From Micromonospora sediminimaris (GTDB lineage: Bacteria; Actinomycetota; Actinomycetes; Mycobacteriales; Micromonosporaceae), in assembly GCA_900112325.1 (NCBI GenBank), contig FOLJ01000001.1, forward strand, positions 62,001 through 126,000: a DNA stretch of 64,000 nt, read 5' to 3'. The notes below the pieces were generated by a model that worked only from the letters and a program-made list of their open reading frames with translations, ran no database searches and was not told where the DNA came from. Of the stretch, positions 1-7,723 are shown piece after piece. The first letter of the stretch is position 1. Every line of letters begins with the position of its first letter. The position numbers and the translations under genes are program-made.

Positions 1-405
1 ACCGTGGCGAACGACCCGGCGGTCCGCCCGGCCGGGCACGAGGCATGGTTCGTGCTGGTCAACGCCGCCCGCCAGGGCACCGCCCCGGGCGCGATCGACT
101 GGCGTCGGCCGGGGCTGGCCCAGGCGTACGCCGATCGGATCCTCGACGTGCTTGCCGAACGCGGCGTGGACGTACGCGACCGGCTGGTGTTCCGCGACGT
201 GCGTTCCCCGGCCGATCTGGCCGCCGCCACCGGCGCACCGGGCGGCACCATCTACGGTACGGCCGGTGGCCTGCTCCGGCCGGCCAACCGGGGACCGGCC
301 CGGGGACTCTGGCTGGTCGGCGGCTCCAGCCATCCCGGCGGTGGTCTGCCGATGGTGACCCTCTCCGCGCAGATCGTCGCCGAGGCGATCGGCCCGGCCT
401 GGTAG
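1..405 (+). CDS. C-terminal part of a CrtI-like FAD-dependent phytoene desaturase
   Basis: The reading frame is open from the first base, so the true start lies left of the window and only about 134 C-terminal residues are visible. The last 50 residues carry the signature of the carotenoid desaturase/FAD-dependent amine-oxidase-like family: GGTIYGTAGGLLRPANR followed by GLWLVGGSSHPGGGLP, which is the FAD-binding C-terminal motif of CrtI/CrtN proteins. Family members oxidise polyprenyl-derived hydrocarbons such as phytoene. A polyprenyl diphosphate synthase gene lies 2.7 kb downstream, which fits an isoprenoid role but does not prove it. The gene converges on the next one with a single base between stop codons. 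Confidence 0.8.
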   Translation, partial: TVANDPAVRPAGHEAWFVLVNAARQGTAPGAIDWRRPGLAQAYADRILDVLAERGVDVRDRLVFRDVRSPADLAAATGAPGGTIYGTAGGLLRPANRGPARGLWLVGGSSHPGGGLPMVTLSAQIVAEAIGPAW

Positions 406-406
406 C

Positions 407-1096
407 TCAGCCGGCGTCGATCAGGGCCCGGCGCACCGCGGAGAGCAGCTGTCCCAGCCCGAAGGCGGCGAGCAGCACCCAGACCGCGGTCGCCATGGTG
501 ATGGTGCCGGCGGCCAGGTCCACCTCGATCAGTCCACTCAGGCCGGCCAACAGCAGCCCCGCCACGGCCACACAGACCCGGGTGGGCCGCTCCCCCACGG
601 TGACCGCGCCGATCTCCCGCATCCCGGCGGCGACCGCCCGGGCCCGGACGTACTCGTGCAGCCAGGAGAGCGCACCACCCGCGGCGACCAGCGCCCCCGG
701 CGCGCCGACCAGCCAGAACGCCACCAGCCAGGCAGCCTCGCCGATCCGGTCGGCCAACGAGTCGTAGACGTAGCCGAGCCGGGTGGTGCGGCCGGTGGCC
801 ACGGCCACCGCACCGTCGACGCTGTCGGCCACCGAGGCGAGCAGCACGAACAGCGCGCCCAGGAACGGCCCGTCGCCCGGTCGGACCGCGAGCAGCGGTA
901 CGCAGAGACAGAGCAGCACCCCGACCACCGTCACCGCGGTCGGGCCGACCCGTAGCCGGCCCAGCAGGAATCCGATGTGGTAGGAGAAGCGCAGCCAGCC
1001 ACGCACCACGGGAGTGGCGGCCCGGGGATCGAACCCGCCGTGCAGCCGGGCCCACGCCGTGGCGTAATCGTTCCAGTTCAGCTGTCTGCCCACCAC
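407..1096 (-). CDS. CDP-alcohol phosphatidyltransferase family membrane protein
   Basis: A 229-residue integral membrane protein with about six hydrophobic segments. Residues about 90-115 carry the family signature: two Asp separated by two residues then Gly (DSVDG), followed at exact spacing by Gly and two further Asp (GYVYDSLAD). This class transfers a phosphatidyl or phospho-alcohol group from a CDP-alcohol, for example in phosphatidylinositol-phosphate or archaetidyl-type lipid synthesis. The canonical Ala-Arg after the DG is Ala-Val here (DGAVAV), so the Arg is missing. Substrate cannot be assigned. Start is the ATG giving MVGRQLNWNDYATAW. It converges on the desaturase. Confidence 0.8.
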   Translation of the reverse strand: MVGRQLNWNDYATAWARLHGGFDPRAATPVVRGWLRFSYHIGFLLGRLRVGPTAVTVVGVLLCLCVPLLAVRPGDGPFLGALFVLLASVADSVDGAVAVATGRTTRLGYVYDSLADRIGEAAWLVAFWLVGAPGALVAAGGALSWLHEYVRARAVAAGMREIGAVTVGERPTRVCVAVAGLLLAGLSGLIEVDLAAGTITMATAVWVLLAAFGLGQLLSAVRRALIDAG

Positions 1097-1139
1097 GGTT
1101 CAACCGTCGCGACAGCGCCGAGGTGTCGCGCGCCGGGTG

Positions 1140-2057
1140 TCACGTCTCGGCGCCCACCCGCAGGTTCTGCCATATCTCCCGGGTCGCGGTGGACCGGTTG
1201 AAGGTGATGAAGTGGATCCCCGGGACCCCCTCGTCGAGCAACCGGAGGCACATCTCGCTGGTCTGCTCGATGCCGAGCCGGCGGACCGCCTCCGGATCGT
1301 CGGCGACCCGCTCGAACCGCGCGGCCAGCGCGGGCGGGAAGGGTGCCCCGGACAGCTGCACGGAGCGCTCGATGGTGCCGATCCGGGTCACCGGCATCAC
1401 CCCGGCCAGGATCGGGGTGTCGCAGCCGGCGGCGGCCACCCGGTCCCGCAGCCGAAGATATTCGTCAGCGTCGAAGAACATCTGAGTGATCGCGAAATCC
1501 GCGCCGGCCCGGCACTTGCGGATGAAGTACTCGGTGTCGGTGTCGACATCCGGCGAGCGCGGATGCCGGTAGGGGAAGGCGGCGACACCGACGCTGAAGT
1601 CGCCGGAGTGACGGACCAGCCGGACCAGATCCTCGGCGTAGTGCACGCCGTCGGGGTGCGGAATCCACTCGCCGGTGGGATCGCCCGGCGGGTCGCCGCG
1701 CACCACAAGCACGTTGCGCACCCCGACGCCGGCCAGCCGGCCGATCACGTGCCGCAACTCGGCGACGGAATGGTTGACCGCCGTCAGGTGGGCCATCGGC
1801 AGCAGGGTGGTCTCGGTGGCGATGCGCTCGGTGACCGCGACCGTGGTGTCCCGGGTCGAGCCGCCGGCACCGTAGGTGATCGAGACGAAGGACGGACGCA
1901 GGGGCTCCAGCTCGCGGATGGCCTGCCACAACTGCCGCTCGCCCTGCTCCGTCTTCGGGGGCATGAACTCGAAGGAGAAGGTCGGCTGACAGTCGCGGAC
2001 CAGCTCTCCGATCGCCGGTTGCGGATTCGGGAGGACCGAGGGAAGACCGAGCGCCAC
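1140..2057 (-). CDS. metF: Methylenetetrahydrofolate reductase (MetF family)
   Basis: A 305-residue cytosolic TIM-barrel flavoprotein of usual length. It reduces 5,10-methylene-tetrahydrofolate to 5-methyl-tetrahydrofolate, the methyl donor for methionine synthesis. Visible family motifs are FSFEFMPPKTEQGE near residue 27 (with the catalytic Glu), SITYGAGGSTR near 60, VLVVRGDPPG near 115, the segment DFAITQMFFD near 185 and GIHFITFNRS near the C-terminus. The start is an ATG. In M. tuberculosis the corresponding gene (Rv2172c) also sits next to the idsA2/pknL region, so the position supports orthology. Whether the electron donor is NAD(P)H or F420 cannot be read from sequence. Confidence 0.93.
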   Translation of the reverse strand: MALGLPSVLPNPQPAIGELVRDCQPTFSFEFMPPKTEQGERQLWQAIRELEPLRPSFVSITYGAGGSTRDTTVAVTERIATETTLLPMAHLTAVNHSVAELRHVIGRLAGVGVRNVLVVRGDPPGDPTGEWIPHPDGVHYAEDLVRLVRHSGDFSVGVAAFPYRHPRSPDVDTDTEYFIRKCRAGADFAITQMFFDADEYLRLRDRVAAAGCDTPILAGVMPVTRIGTIERSVQLSGAPFPPALAARFERVADDPEAVRRLGIEQTSEMCLRLLDEGVPGIHFITFNRSTATREIWQNLRVGAET

Positions 2058-2282
2058 GCACCGACTCTAGCGGGCCGGGCCGGACACCCCCACCGGCTTC
2101 CCAGCGGTGGGGACGCGTGCCGCGTTCAGGAACTGTCGCACCTGCCGGCTAACGTGCACGCCTGGCGCGGATGCGGCCGAGTCCGCACCTGGGGGCCGCG
2201 CGGGGGTCAGCAGCAGATCGGTGCGCACCGGCATCTCCCGTACGGGTGGGTCGGGCCACCGCCACGCCGACCCGCCCCGGAG

Positions 2283-2327
2283 GCCCCGATGTCACAGCCC
2301 CCGCCCAGCCGACCGCCGCTCGGCCCG
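2283..2327 (+). repeat. Direct repeat, copy A, spanning the start of the HTH gene
   Basis: A 45-base segment repeated at 2660-2704 with 40 of 45 positions identical. It contains the end of the ribosome-binding region, the ATG at 2289 and codons for SQPPPSRPPLGP. See the finding on duplicated gene tips. Confidence 0.75.
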
Positions 2328-2798
2328 ATGGTGGCCCGGTTACGACTTGCCAAGGGCTGGAGCCAGTCCCGCCTCGCGGCAGAACTCTGCGCCGCCGCCG
2401 GAGTGTCCACGCTGAGCCGGCACGAGGTTTCTCGGTGGGAGCGGCAGGTGCGGGTGCCGGGCCGGTTCTGGCGTGGCTGGCTGGCCCTGGTGCTCGCGGC
2501 GCCGGCGAGCCCGCTGGCCACCGGGCCGGACGCCCTGTCGATCGAATCCGGCACACCCACTGATCCGGCAGGCAGATCCACCGGCCCGGCGGCCAGGCCG
2601 ACCCGCCCAGCCGCCACAACCGTCGGTACGGCGGCCCGGCCCGCCGGGCGTTCCCGCCGGCCCCGGTGTCACAGCCCTCGCCCGGCCAACCGCCGCTCGA
2701 CCCGGCGCACCTCGGTCGGGCGACCTCCTGCGGATCTCCCAGGACGCGAGCCCACAGTTCTACCGGCCGATCACGCTCCGAGTGATCAAGACGCTTGA
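2289..2798 (+). CDS. Short XRE-type helix-turn-helix protein with low-complexity tail
   Basis: A 169-residue protein starting at an ATG five bases after a GGAGG ribosome-binding site. Residues about 14-55 form an XRE/lambda-repressor-type HTH: MVARLRLAKGWSQSRLAAEL, then a serine-rich turn and HEVSRWERQVRVP, typical of actinobacterial DNA-binding regulators. After about residue 75 the sequence becomes a Pro/Arg/Thr-rich tail without recognisable fold, as if the original C-terminal domain had been lost or frameshifted. It overlaps a second, frameshifted gene remnant that begins at 2666. It may be a truncated regulator rather than a working gene. Confidence 0.55.
   Translation: MSQPPPSRPPLGPMVARLRLAKGWSQSRLAAELCAAAGVSTLSRHEVSRWERQVRVPGRFWRGWLALVLAAPASPLATGPDALSIESGTPTDPAGRSTGPAARPTRPAATTVGTAARPAGRSRRPRCHSPRPANRRSTRRTSVGRPPADLPGREPTVLPADHAPSDQDA
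2660..2704 (+). repeat. Direct repeat, copy B, spanning the start of a pseudogene
   Basis: Second copy of the 45-base repeat at 2283-2327. Here the start codon is GTG at 2666 and the encoded tip is SQPSPGQPPLDP. Confidence 0.7.
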
Positions 2799-3066
2799 CT
2801 GGACCACGTACGACGGGTGGATCTGGTTGGCGGGGTATCAGATTGACGACAAGCGGAACGCCGTAGCACGGCGGACAGTCTTCGTCCTGATCGAAGGGCT
2901 CAAGGTGGCTGGTGGCGCGCCAGGGGGTCGGGCTCGTCGACCGTCACCCCGAGGGCCTCGATCGTCGACCAGCCCTCCGGCAGAGCATCGATCCGGCCGC
3001 GACCAGCAGTTGGCCCCGACGCGCCGGAGGGCGGGTGGGTCGTGCCGGCGCACCCCGACCCATTAG
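2666..3066 (+). pseudogene. Frameshifted remnant of a small actinobacterial protein of unknown function
   Basis: From the GTG at 2666 one frame reads VSQPSPGQPPLDPAHL and then loses sense, reaching a stop near 2785. From about 2715 another frame continues with a coherent globular sequence, GDLLRISQDASPQFYRP, then TLRVIKTLDWTTYDGWIWL and YQIDDKRNAVARRTVFVLIEG. Joining the two needs one frameshift near 2712-2722. The downstream frame then runs through an arginine-rich end to a stop at 3066, which may itself be off-frame after about 2925. The core looks like a short actinobacterial protein that I cannot name. Either the gene is inactivated or the assembly carries a base error here. Confidence 0.5.
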
Positions 3067-3075
3067 CGTCGGGAC

Positions 3076-4158
3076 GTGACCCATGCTGCTCCCGTCTCCC
3101 CCGTCGACCGTGCCAGCCTGCGCCAGCGGGTCGACAAGGCGCTGTCGGAATTCCTCGCCGGCCGTCGCGCCTGGATGACCGACGTCGACGACGCCCTGGT
3201 GCCGGTCGCCGAGGCGATCGAGGCGTTCGTGCTGGGTGGCGGCAAGCGGCTGCGGCCGGCCTTCGCCTACTGGGGCTACCGGGGTGCCGGCGGGGTGGAC
3301 ACCGACCCGGTGGTGACCGCCCTCGCCGCGCTCGAGTTCGTGCAGGCCAGCGCCCTGATCCACGACGACCTGATGGACCGCTCGGACACCCGACGGGGTG
3401 AGCCCGCGGTGCACCGGCGGTTCGCCAACCGGCACCGCGGCGCCGGCTGGGGTGGCGACCCGGACGGCTTCGGTGACGCCGCGGCGATCCTGCTGGGTGA
3501 CCTGTGCCTGGTCTGGTCCGACGAGCTGCTGCACTCCGCCGGACTCGACCCCCGGACGGTGGCCCGCGCCCGACCGGACTTCGACGAGATGCGCACCGAG
3601 GTCACCATCGGGCAGTACCTGGACGTGCTGACCCAGGCCACGGGCGACACCTCGCTGGAACGGGCCGGCAAGGTCGCCCGGTACAAGTCGGCCAAGTACA
3701 CCGTGGAGCGGCCACTGCTGATCGGCGCGGCGCTGGCCGACGCCCCCGCGGACGTACGCATCGCCTACTCGGCGTACGGCCTGCCGTTGGGTGAGGCTTT
3801 CCAGCTGCGTGACGATGTGCTGGGTGTCTTCGGCGACCCGGCGCAGACCGGCAAGCCGGCCGGCGACGACCTGCGCGAGGGCAAGCGGACCTACCTGGTG
3901 GCGGCGGCCCTGGAGGTGGCCGACGACACCGGTCGCGCGCTGCTGCTCGGTGGCCTCGGCGATGGCGAGCTGGACGCCGCTGGGGTGGCTCGGCTACGGG
4001 AAGTGATCGTCGACACCGGCGCGCTGGCCCGTACCGAGCAGCGCATCGTCACCCTGACCGACGCGGCGCTCGCCGCGCTCACCGCCGTCGACCTCGACAC
4101 CGAGGCCCGGCAGGCGCTGGTGGACCTGGCCATCGCCGCCACCCGCCGCGCCGACTGA
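3076..4158 (+). CDS. Polyprenyl (geranylgeranyl-type) diphosphate synthase
   Basis: A 360-residue soluble prenyltransferase of the trans-isoprenyl diphosphate synthase family, which condenses isopentenyl diphosphate with allylic diphosphates. The first aspartate-rich motif is IHDDLMDRSDTRRGEP (DDLMD, near residue 97), and the GGGKRLRP motif near residue 55 binds isopentenyl diphosphate. The second aspartate-rich region is QLRDDVLGVFGDP followed by GKPAGDDLREGKRT. The start is a GTG. Mycobacterial idsA2 (Rv2173) holds the equivalent position beside pknL. The product chain length is not readable, but a C20 product for carotenoid or lipid use would fit the desaturase at the window start. Confidence 0.9.
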   Translation: MTHAAPVSPVDRASLRQRVDKALSEFLAGRRAWMTDVDDALVPVAEAIEAFVLGGGKRLRPAFAYWGYRGAGGVDTDPVVTALAALEFVQASALIHDDLMDRSDTRRGEPAVHRRFANRHRGAGWGGDPDGFGDAAAILLGDLCLVWSDELLHSAGLDPRTVARARPDFDEMRTEVTIGQYLDVLTQATGDTSLERAGKVARYKSAKYTVERPLLIGAALADAPADVRIAYSAYGLPLGEAFQLRDDVLGVFGDPAQTGKPAGDDLREGKRTYLVAAALEVADDTGRALLLGGLGDGELDAAGVARLREVIVDTGALARTEQRIVTLTDAALAALTAVDLDTEARQALVDLAIAATRRAD

Positions 4159-4164
4159 CTCCCC

Positions 4165-4548
4165 TCAGAAGCCCAGGGCCTGGGCGCGACGCTTGACCTC
4201 ACGGGCCTGATCGCCGCCGAGGGCGGCGGCGGGGGTGCCACCGGCCAACGTGTCGTCGGGCTCGTAGAGCCAGCGCAGTGCGGCCTCGTCGTCGTAGCCG
4301 GCGTCGGCCAGCAGGGTGAGCACGCCCGGCAGGTGTTTGAGCACGGTCCGGTTGGCCACCAGGTCGGCCGGGATCCGGCGGACACCGTCGCGGCGGACCG
4401 CGACCAGTTCCCGGTCCCGGATCATCTGGTGGACCTTGCTGATCGGCAGGTCGAGCCGCTCGGCGACGTCCGGCAGGGTCAGCCAGCCCGCCGGGTCGGC
4501 GGGACCGGCCAGGGGCGCACCGCCCTCGGCGGGTACGGAATCGGTCAC
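4165..4548 (-). CDS. Rv2175c-like winged-helix DNA-binding protein
   Basis: A 127-residue protein with GTG start at 4548. Residues about 22-65 form a MerR/excisionase-like DNA-binding helix-turn-helix (WLTLPDVAERLDLPISKVHQ, then RRIPADL), and the C-terminal half (YDDEAALRWLYEPDDTLAG to the end) matches the conserved Rv2175c C-terminal domain. In M. tuberculosis Rv2175c is a DNA-binding substrate of the adjacent kinase PknL. Here too the gene is divergent from pknL, with 165 bases between the starts. The N-terminal region contains Ser and Thr residues that could be phosphorylated. It converges on the polyprenyl synthase with six bases between stops. The upstream open frame beyond 4548 was rejected because it lies in the kinase gene. 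Confidence 0.85.
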   Translation of the reverse strand: MTDSVPAEGGAPLAGPADPAGWLTLPDVAERLDLPISKVHQMIRDRELVAVRRDGVRRIPADLVANRTVLKHLPGVLTLLADAGYDDEAALRWLYEPDDTLAGGTPAAALGGDQAREVKRRAQALGF

Positions 4549-4675
4549 GCGCAACACCCTGCCACGCCACCCCCAGGCCCGGTCAACGGCCTCCCGACAA
4601 CCACCCTGAGCAGGGGCGACCGTCACCCTGCGCGCGCGCCGGACCCAAGCTGGGAAGCCTGTCGGTAGCATCCTG

Positions 4676-4705
4676 TTCAACCTTCGTCCCCCCGACACAT
4701 AGACT
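4676..4705 (+). promoter_or_regulatory. Possible promoter of pknL
   Basis: A TTCAAC box (4676-4681) and a TAGACT box (4700-4705) are separated by 18 bases, and the second ends eight bases before the pknL ATG. This spacing fits a principal-sigma promoter with a very short or absent 5' leader. Assignment is by eye only. Confidence 0.35.
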
Positions 4706-4713
4706 GCCTGCTG

Positions 4714-6702
4714 ATGGACACACAGGTCGCCGACACGTTGCTGGGCTCGCTGATCGACGGGCGCTACCGCATTCGCGGTCGCGTGGCCCGTGGCGGCATG
4801 GCGACCGTGTACACCGCCACCGACGAGCGGCTCGAACGCACCGTCGCTGTCAAGATCATCCATTCCGCACAGGGAACGCCCGGCCAGGCCGGCCGGCCCA
4901 GCTTCGTCGACCGGTTCACCGACGAGGCCAAGACCATCGCCCGCCTCACCCACCCCAACGTGGTGGCGGTCTACGACCAGGGCACCCACGCCGGGCGGCC
5001 CTACCTGGTCATGGAGTACGTCCGCGGCCGCACCCTGCGCGAGGTGCTGGCCGAGCGGCGGCGGCTCAACCCGGACGAGGCACTGGCCATCACCGAGCAG
5101 ATGCTCGCGGCCATCGGCGCCGCCCACCGGGCCGGCCTGGTGCACCGCGATGTGAAACCGGAGAACGTGCTGGTCGCGGAGGCACCCAGCGGCGGTCCGG
5201 CCAACCTCGTCGACAGCGTGGTCAAGGTGACCGACTTCGGGCTGGCCCGTGCCGTCGAGGCGAGCACCGACCACGACAGCGGAAACCAGTTGATGGCCAC
5301 CGTGGCGTACGTCGCCCCGGAGCTGGTGACCGACGGCCGGGCCGATGCCCGCACCGACGTCTACTCGACGGGCATCGTGCTGTTCGAGATGCTCACCGGC
5401 CGGGTCCCGTACGACGGTGACCGGCCGATCGACATCGCCTGGCAGCACGTCGACCGGGACGTCCCCGCACCATCGACGCTGGTGCCGGGCCTGCCGAGGG
5501 TGCTCGACGACCTGGTCGCCCGCGCCACCCGTCGCGATCCGTCGGCCCGTCCCGCCGATGCCGGCACGCTGCTGGCCGAGGTGCAGGTGGCCCGGGACGG
5601 GCTGGGCAGCCCGAACAGCCACACCGCTCTGATCGCTCCGGTGACCGACGGCCCGGCCGTGTCGCAACCGACGATGATGGTCGCGCCCGTACGTCCGGCC
5701 GAGCGACCGACCTGGGCCCGCCTGCCGGAAGATGGCCCGCCCGCTCGCGGTCGGCGGCGCGCGACGCCGAGCGGCGGTGACGATCTGCGTGCCCGACTGG
5801 CCGGGCTGGGCGCCCGGCTAACCGGCCAGGGCGGCGGACGTCTCGCCGTCGCGGCCGTCGTCGTGGTGCTCGGGCTGGTGGCCGCGCTCGGTGGCTGGTG
5901 GTTCGGCGTCGGTCGGTACACCACCGCGCCGCAGCTGGTGAGCATGAGCAAGGCCGAGGCGGAGGCACAGGCATCCCAGGCCGGCTTCGAGGTGGTCTAC
6001 GCCGGCCCTCGGTACGACGACCAGATCCCCCGCGACGGCGTGCTGAGCCAGGATCCCGCCTCGTCCGCCCGGATCGTCAAGGGCGGCACCATCACCCTCA
6101 CCCTGTCGCTCGGGCCGGAGCGCTTCGAGCTGCCGGACGTGGTCGGCAAGGAGTTCGCGCTGGCCGAGGCCGACCTGCTCAGCGCCCAGCTAGAGGTGGC
6201 CAAGGGCACCGCCCGGTACGACGACAGCCTGCCGGAGGGCATCGTGGTGGCCACCGACCCGAAGGCGGGCGAAGAGGTCAAGCCGGGCGACGAGATCACC
6301 GTCATCCTCAGCAAGGGCCGGGCCCCGATCACCGTGCCGAACCTGGTCGGCAAGAACCTCAACGACGCCCGTAACCAGATCGCGCAGCTCGGACTGGTGC
6401 TGGTGGAGCCGACGCGCAAGGAGTCCGACAAGCCGCGTGACGAGGTGATCGGGCAGAGCCCGGCCGCTGGCGGCGGCGTGGAAAAGGGTGCCCAGATCCG
6501 GCTGGAGGTCAGCGAGGGCCCGCCGCTGGTGACCGTGCCGCGCGTCGTCGACCTGCCCTGTCAGCAGGCTAAGCAGGTGCTGGAGAGCCAGGGCTTCCCG
6601 GTGGCGGTGCAGTTCAACCCGAACGCCGTCACCCGCTTCCAGAACCCGAACGAGAACGCCCAGGTCGCCCCGGGGACACAGATCACCATCGGATGCTTCT
6701 GA
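4714..6702 (+). CDS. pknL: Serine/threonine protein kinase PknL with PASTA domains
   Basis: A 662-residue transmembrane kinase. The N-terminal cytosolic kinase domain spans residues about 14-280: glycine loop VARGGMATVY, ATP-binding Lys47 in VAVKII, catalytic loop HRDVKPEN near 146-153, DFG near 172 and the activation-loop end VAYVAPEL. A single membrane helix lies at about 376-398. It is followed by four extracellular PASTA repeats (residues about 400-662), the modules that sense peptidoglycan or lipid II fragments in this family. The kinase likely controls growth and division and, by analogy to M. tuberculosis, phosphorylates the divergent Rv2175c-like protein. The start is the ATG at 4714. 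The stop overlaps the start of the endonuclease IV gene. Confidence 0.95.
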   Translation: MDTQVADTLLGSLIDGRYRIRGRVARGGMATVYTATDERLERTVAVKIIHSAQGTPGQAGRPSFVDRFTDEAKTIARLTHPNVVAVYDQGTHAGRPYLVMEYVRGRTLREVLAERRRLNPDEALAITEQMLAAIGAAHRAGLVHRDVKPENVLVAEAPSGGPANLVDSVVKVTDFGLARAVEASTDHDSGNQLMATVAYVAPELVTDGRADARTDVYSTGIVLFEMLTGRVPYDGDRPIDIAWQHVDRDVPAPSTLVPGLPRVLDDLVARATRRDPSARPADAGTLLAEVQVARDGLGSPNSHTALIAPVTDGPAVSQPTMMVAPVRPAERPTWARLPEDGPPARGRRRATPSGGDDLRARLAGLGARLTGQGGGRLAVAAVVVVLGLVAALGGWWFGVGRYTTAPQLVSMSKAEAEAQASQAGFEVVYAGPRYDDQIPRDGVLSQDPASSARIVKGGTITLTLSLGPERFELPDVVGKEFALAEADLLSAQLEVAKGTARYDDSLPEGIVVATDPKAGEEVKPGDEITVILSKGRAPITVPNLVGKNLNDARNQIAQLGLVLVEPTRKESDKPRDEVIGQSPAAGGGVEKGAQIRLEVSEGPPLVTVPRVVDLPCQQAKQVLESQGFPVAVQFNPNAVTRFQNPNENAQVAPGTQITIGCF

Positions 6703-7580
6703 TGCCGACGCCGGACGCCGGGCACCGGCCGATCGGATCGCACACGCCCGCCTCGGGAGGGCTGGCCAAGGCGGCGCTGCCGTACGTCGACGCGGCCGGC
6801 TCCGAAGTGGCGCAGGTCTACGTCGGCAACTCCCGGGGCTGGGCGATGCCGGCCGGCGATCCGGTGCAGGACGCGCTGTTCCGGGACGGCTGCGCCGAAC
6901 GCGGGGTCGCCGTCTACATCCACGCGTCGCTACTGGTCAACCTCGGTTCACCGACCGAGGCAACGGTCGAGCGGTCGACCCAGAGCCTGGCGCACGCGCT
7001 GCGCCGAGGTGCCGCGATCGGCGCGCGCGGGGTGGTCTTCCACGCCGGCAGTGCGGTGGACGCCGGGCACGCCGACGCGGCCATGCGGCAGGTACGCGAG
7101 TCGCTGCTGCCGCTGCTCGACTCGGCCGCCGACACGGGCGGCCCGATGCTGCTGGTCGAGCCGAGCGCCGGAGGCGGCCGGTCACTGGCCTGCCGGGTGG
7201 AGCAGCTCGGCCCGTACCTCGACGCGGTCGACCGGCATCCGCAGCTCGGGGTCTGCTTCGACACCTGCCACGCCTGGGCGGCCGGGCACAACCTGGCCGC
7301 CGAGGGCGGGATGACCGCGACGCTTGACGCTCTGGTGACCACGGTCGGTGCGGACCGGCTGCGGCTGGTGCACGCGAACGACTCGAAGGACCTGTGCGGT
7401 TCCACCCGGGACCGGCACGAGAACATCGGCAAGGGCATGATCGGCGAGCCCGCCTTCGCCGAGCTGATGCGTCACCCCGCCACCGCCGGTGTCCCGATCC
7501 TGGTGGAAACCCCCACCGAGCGTCACGAGGGCCACGCCGCCGACATCACCACCCTCCGCCGCCTTCTCCCCCGCCCCTAA
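6702..7580 (+). CDS. nfo: Endonuclease IV (AP endonuclease, Nfo family)
   Basis: A 292-residue TIM-barrel zinc enzyme that cleaves DNA at abasic sites during base-excision repair. The trinuclear zinc ligands are recognisable in order: HASLLVNL, VFHAGS, the Glu of LLVEPSAGGG, the Asp and His of GVCFDTCHAWAAG, LVHANDSKD, DRHENIGKG and the Glu of PILVETPTE. The ATG at 6702 shares its A with the pknL TGA, which suggests coupled translation. An ATG nine bases upstream is possible but less favoured. The stop is followed after 25 bases by a perfect 20-base inverted repeat, and the next gene converges. Confidence 0.93.
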   Translation: MPTPDAGHRPIGSHTPASGGLAKAALPYVDAAGSEVAQVYVGNSRGWAMPAGDPVQDALFRDGCAERGVAVYIHASLLVNLGSPTEATVERSTQSLAHALRRGAAIGARGVVFHAGSAVDAGHADAAMRQVRESLLPLLDSAADTGGPMLLVEPSAGGGRSLACRVEQLGPYLDAVDRHPQLGVCFDTCHAWAAGHNLAAEGGMTATLDALVTTVGADRLRLVHANDSKDLCGSTRDRHENIGKGMIGEPAFAELMRHPATAGVPILVETPTERHEGHAADITTLRRLLPRP

Positions 7581-7605
7581 CCCCGCGCTTCCCCACCCCT
7601 CTTCA

Positions 7606-7684
7606 CTCCGCGATCTTGCACTTTTTGCCTCCACATAAGCCGCAAAAGGGGCGTAACGGCGACCAAAAGTGCAAGATCGCGGAG
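7606..7684. repeat. Long perfect inverted repeat between convergent genes
   Basis: Two 20-base arms, 7606-7625 and 7665-7684, are exact reverse complements (core GATCTTGCACTTTT) around a 39-base spacer. The element fills the gap between the convergent nfo and threonine aldolase genes. It could serve as a bidirectional terminator, but the long spacer and core resemblance to the element at 13253-13332 suggest a dispersed intergenic palindrome. Confidence 0.85.
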
Positions 7685-7723
7685 GGGTGGGGGGTGGGGT
7701 GTGGGGCGGGTGAGGGCAGGGGG

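Noticed and set aside
252..1103. Long open frame on the minus strand over the first genes
   Set aside because: It is a shifted frame of the desaturase and phosphatidyltransferase genes with an arginine-rich composition and no fold.
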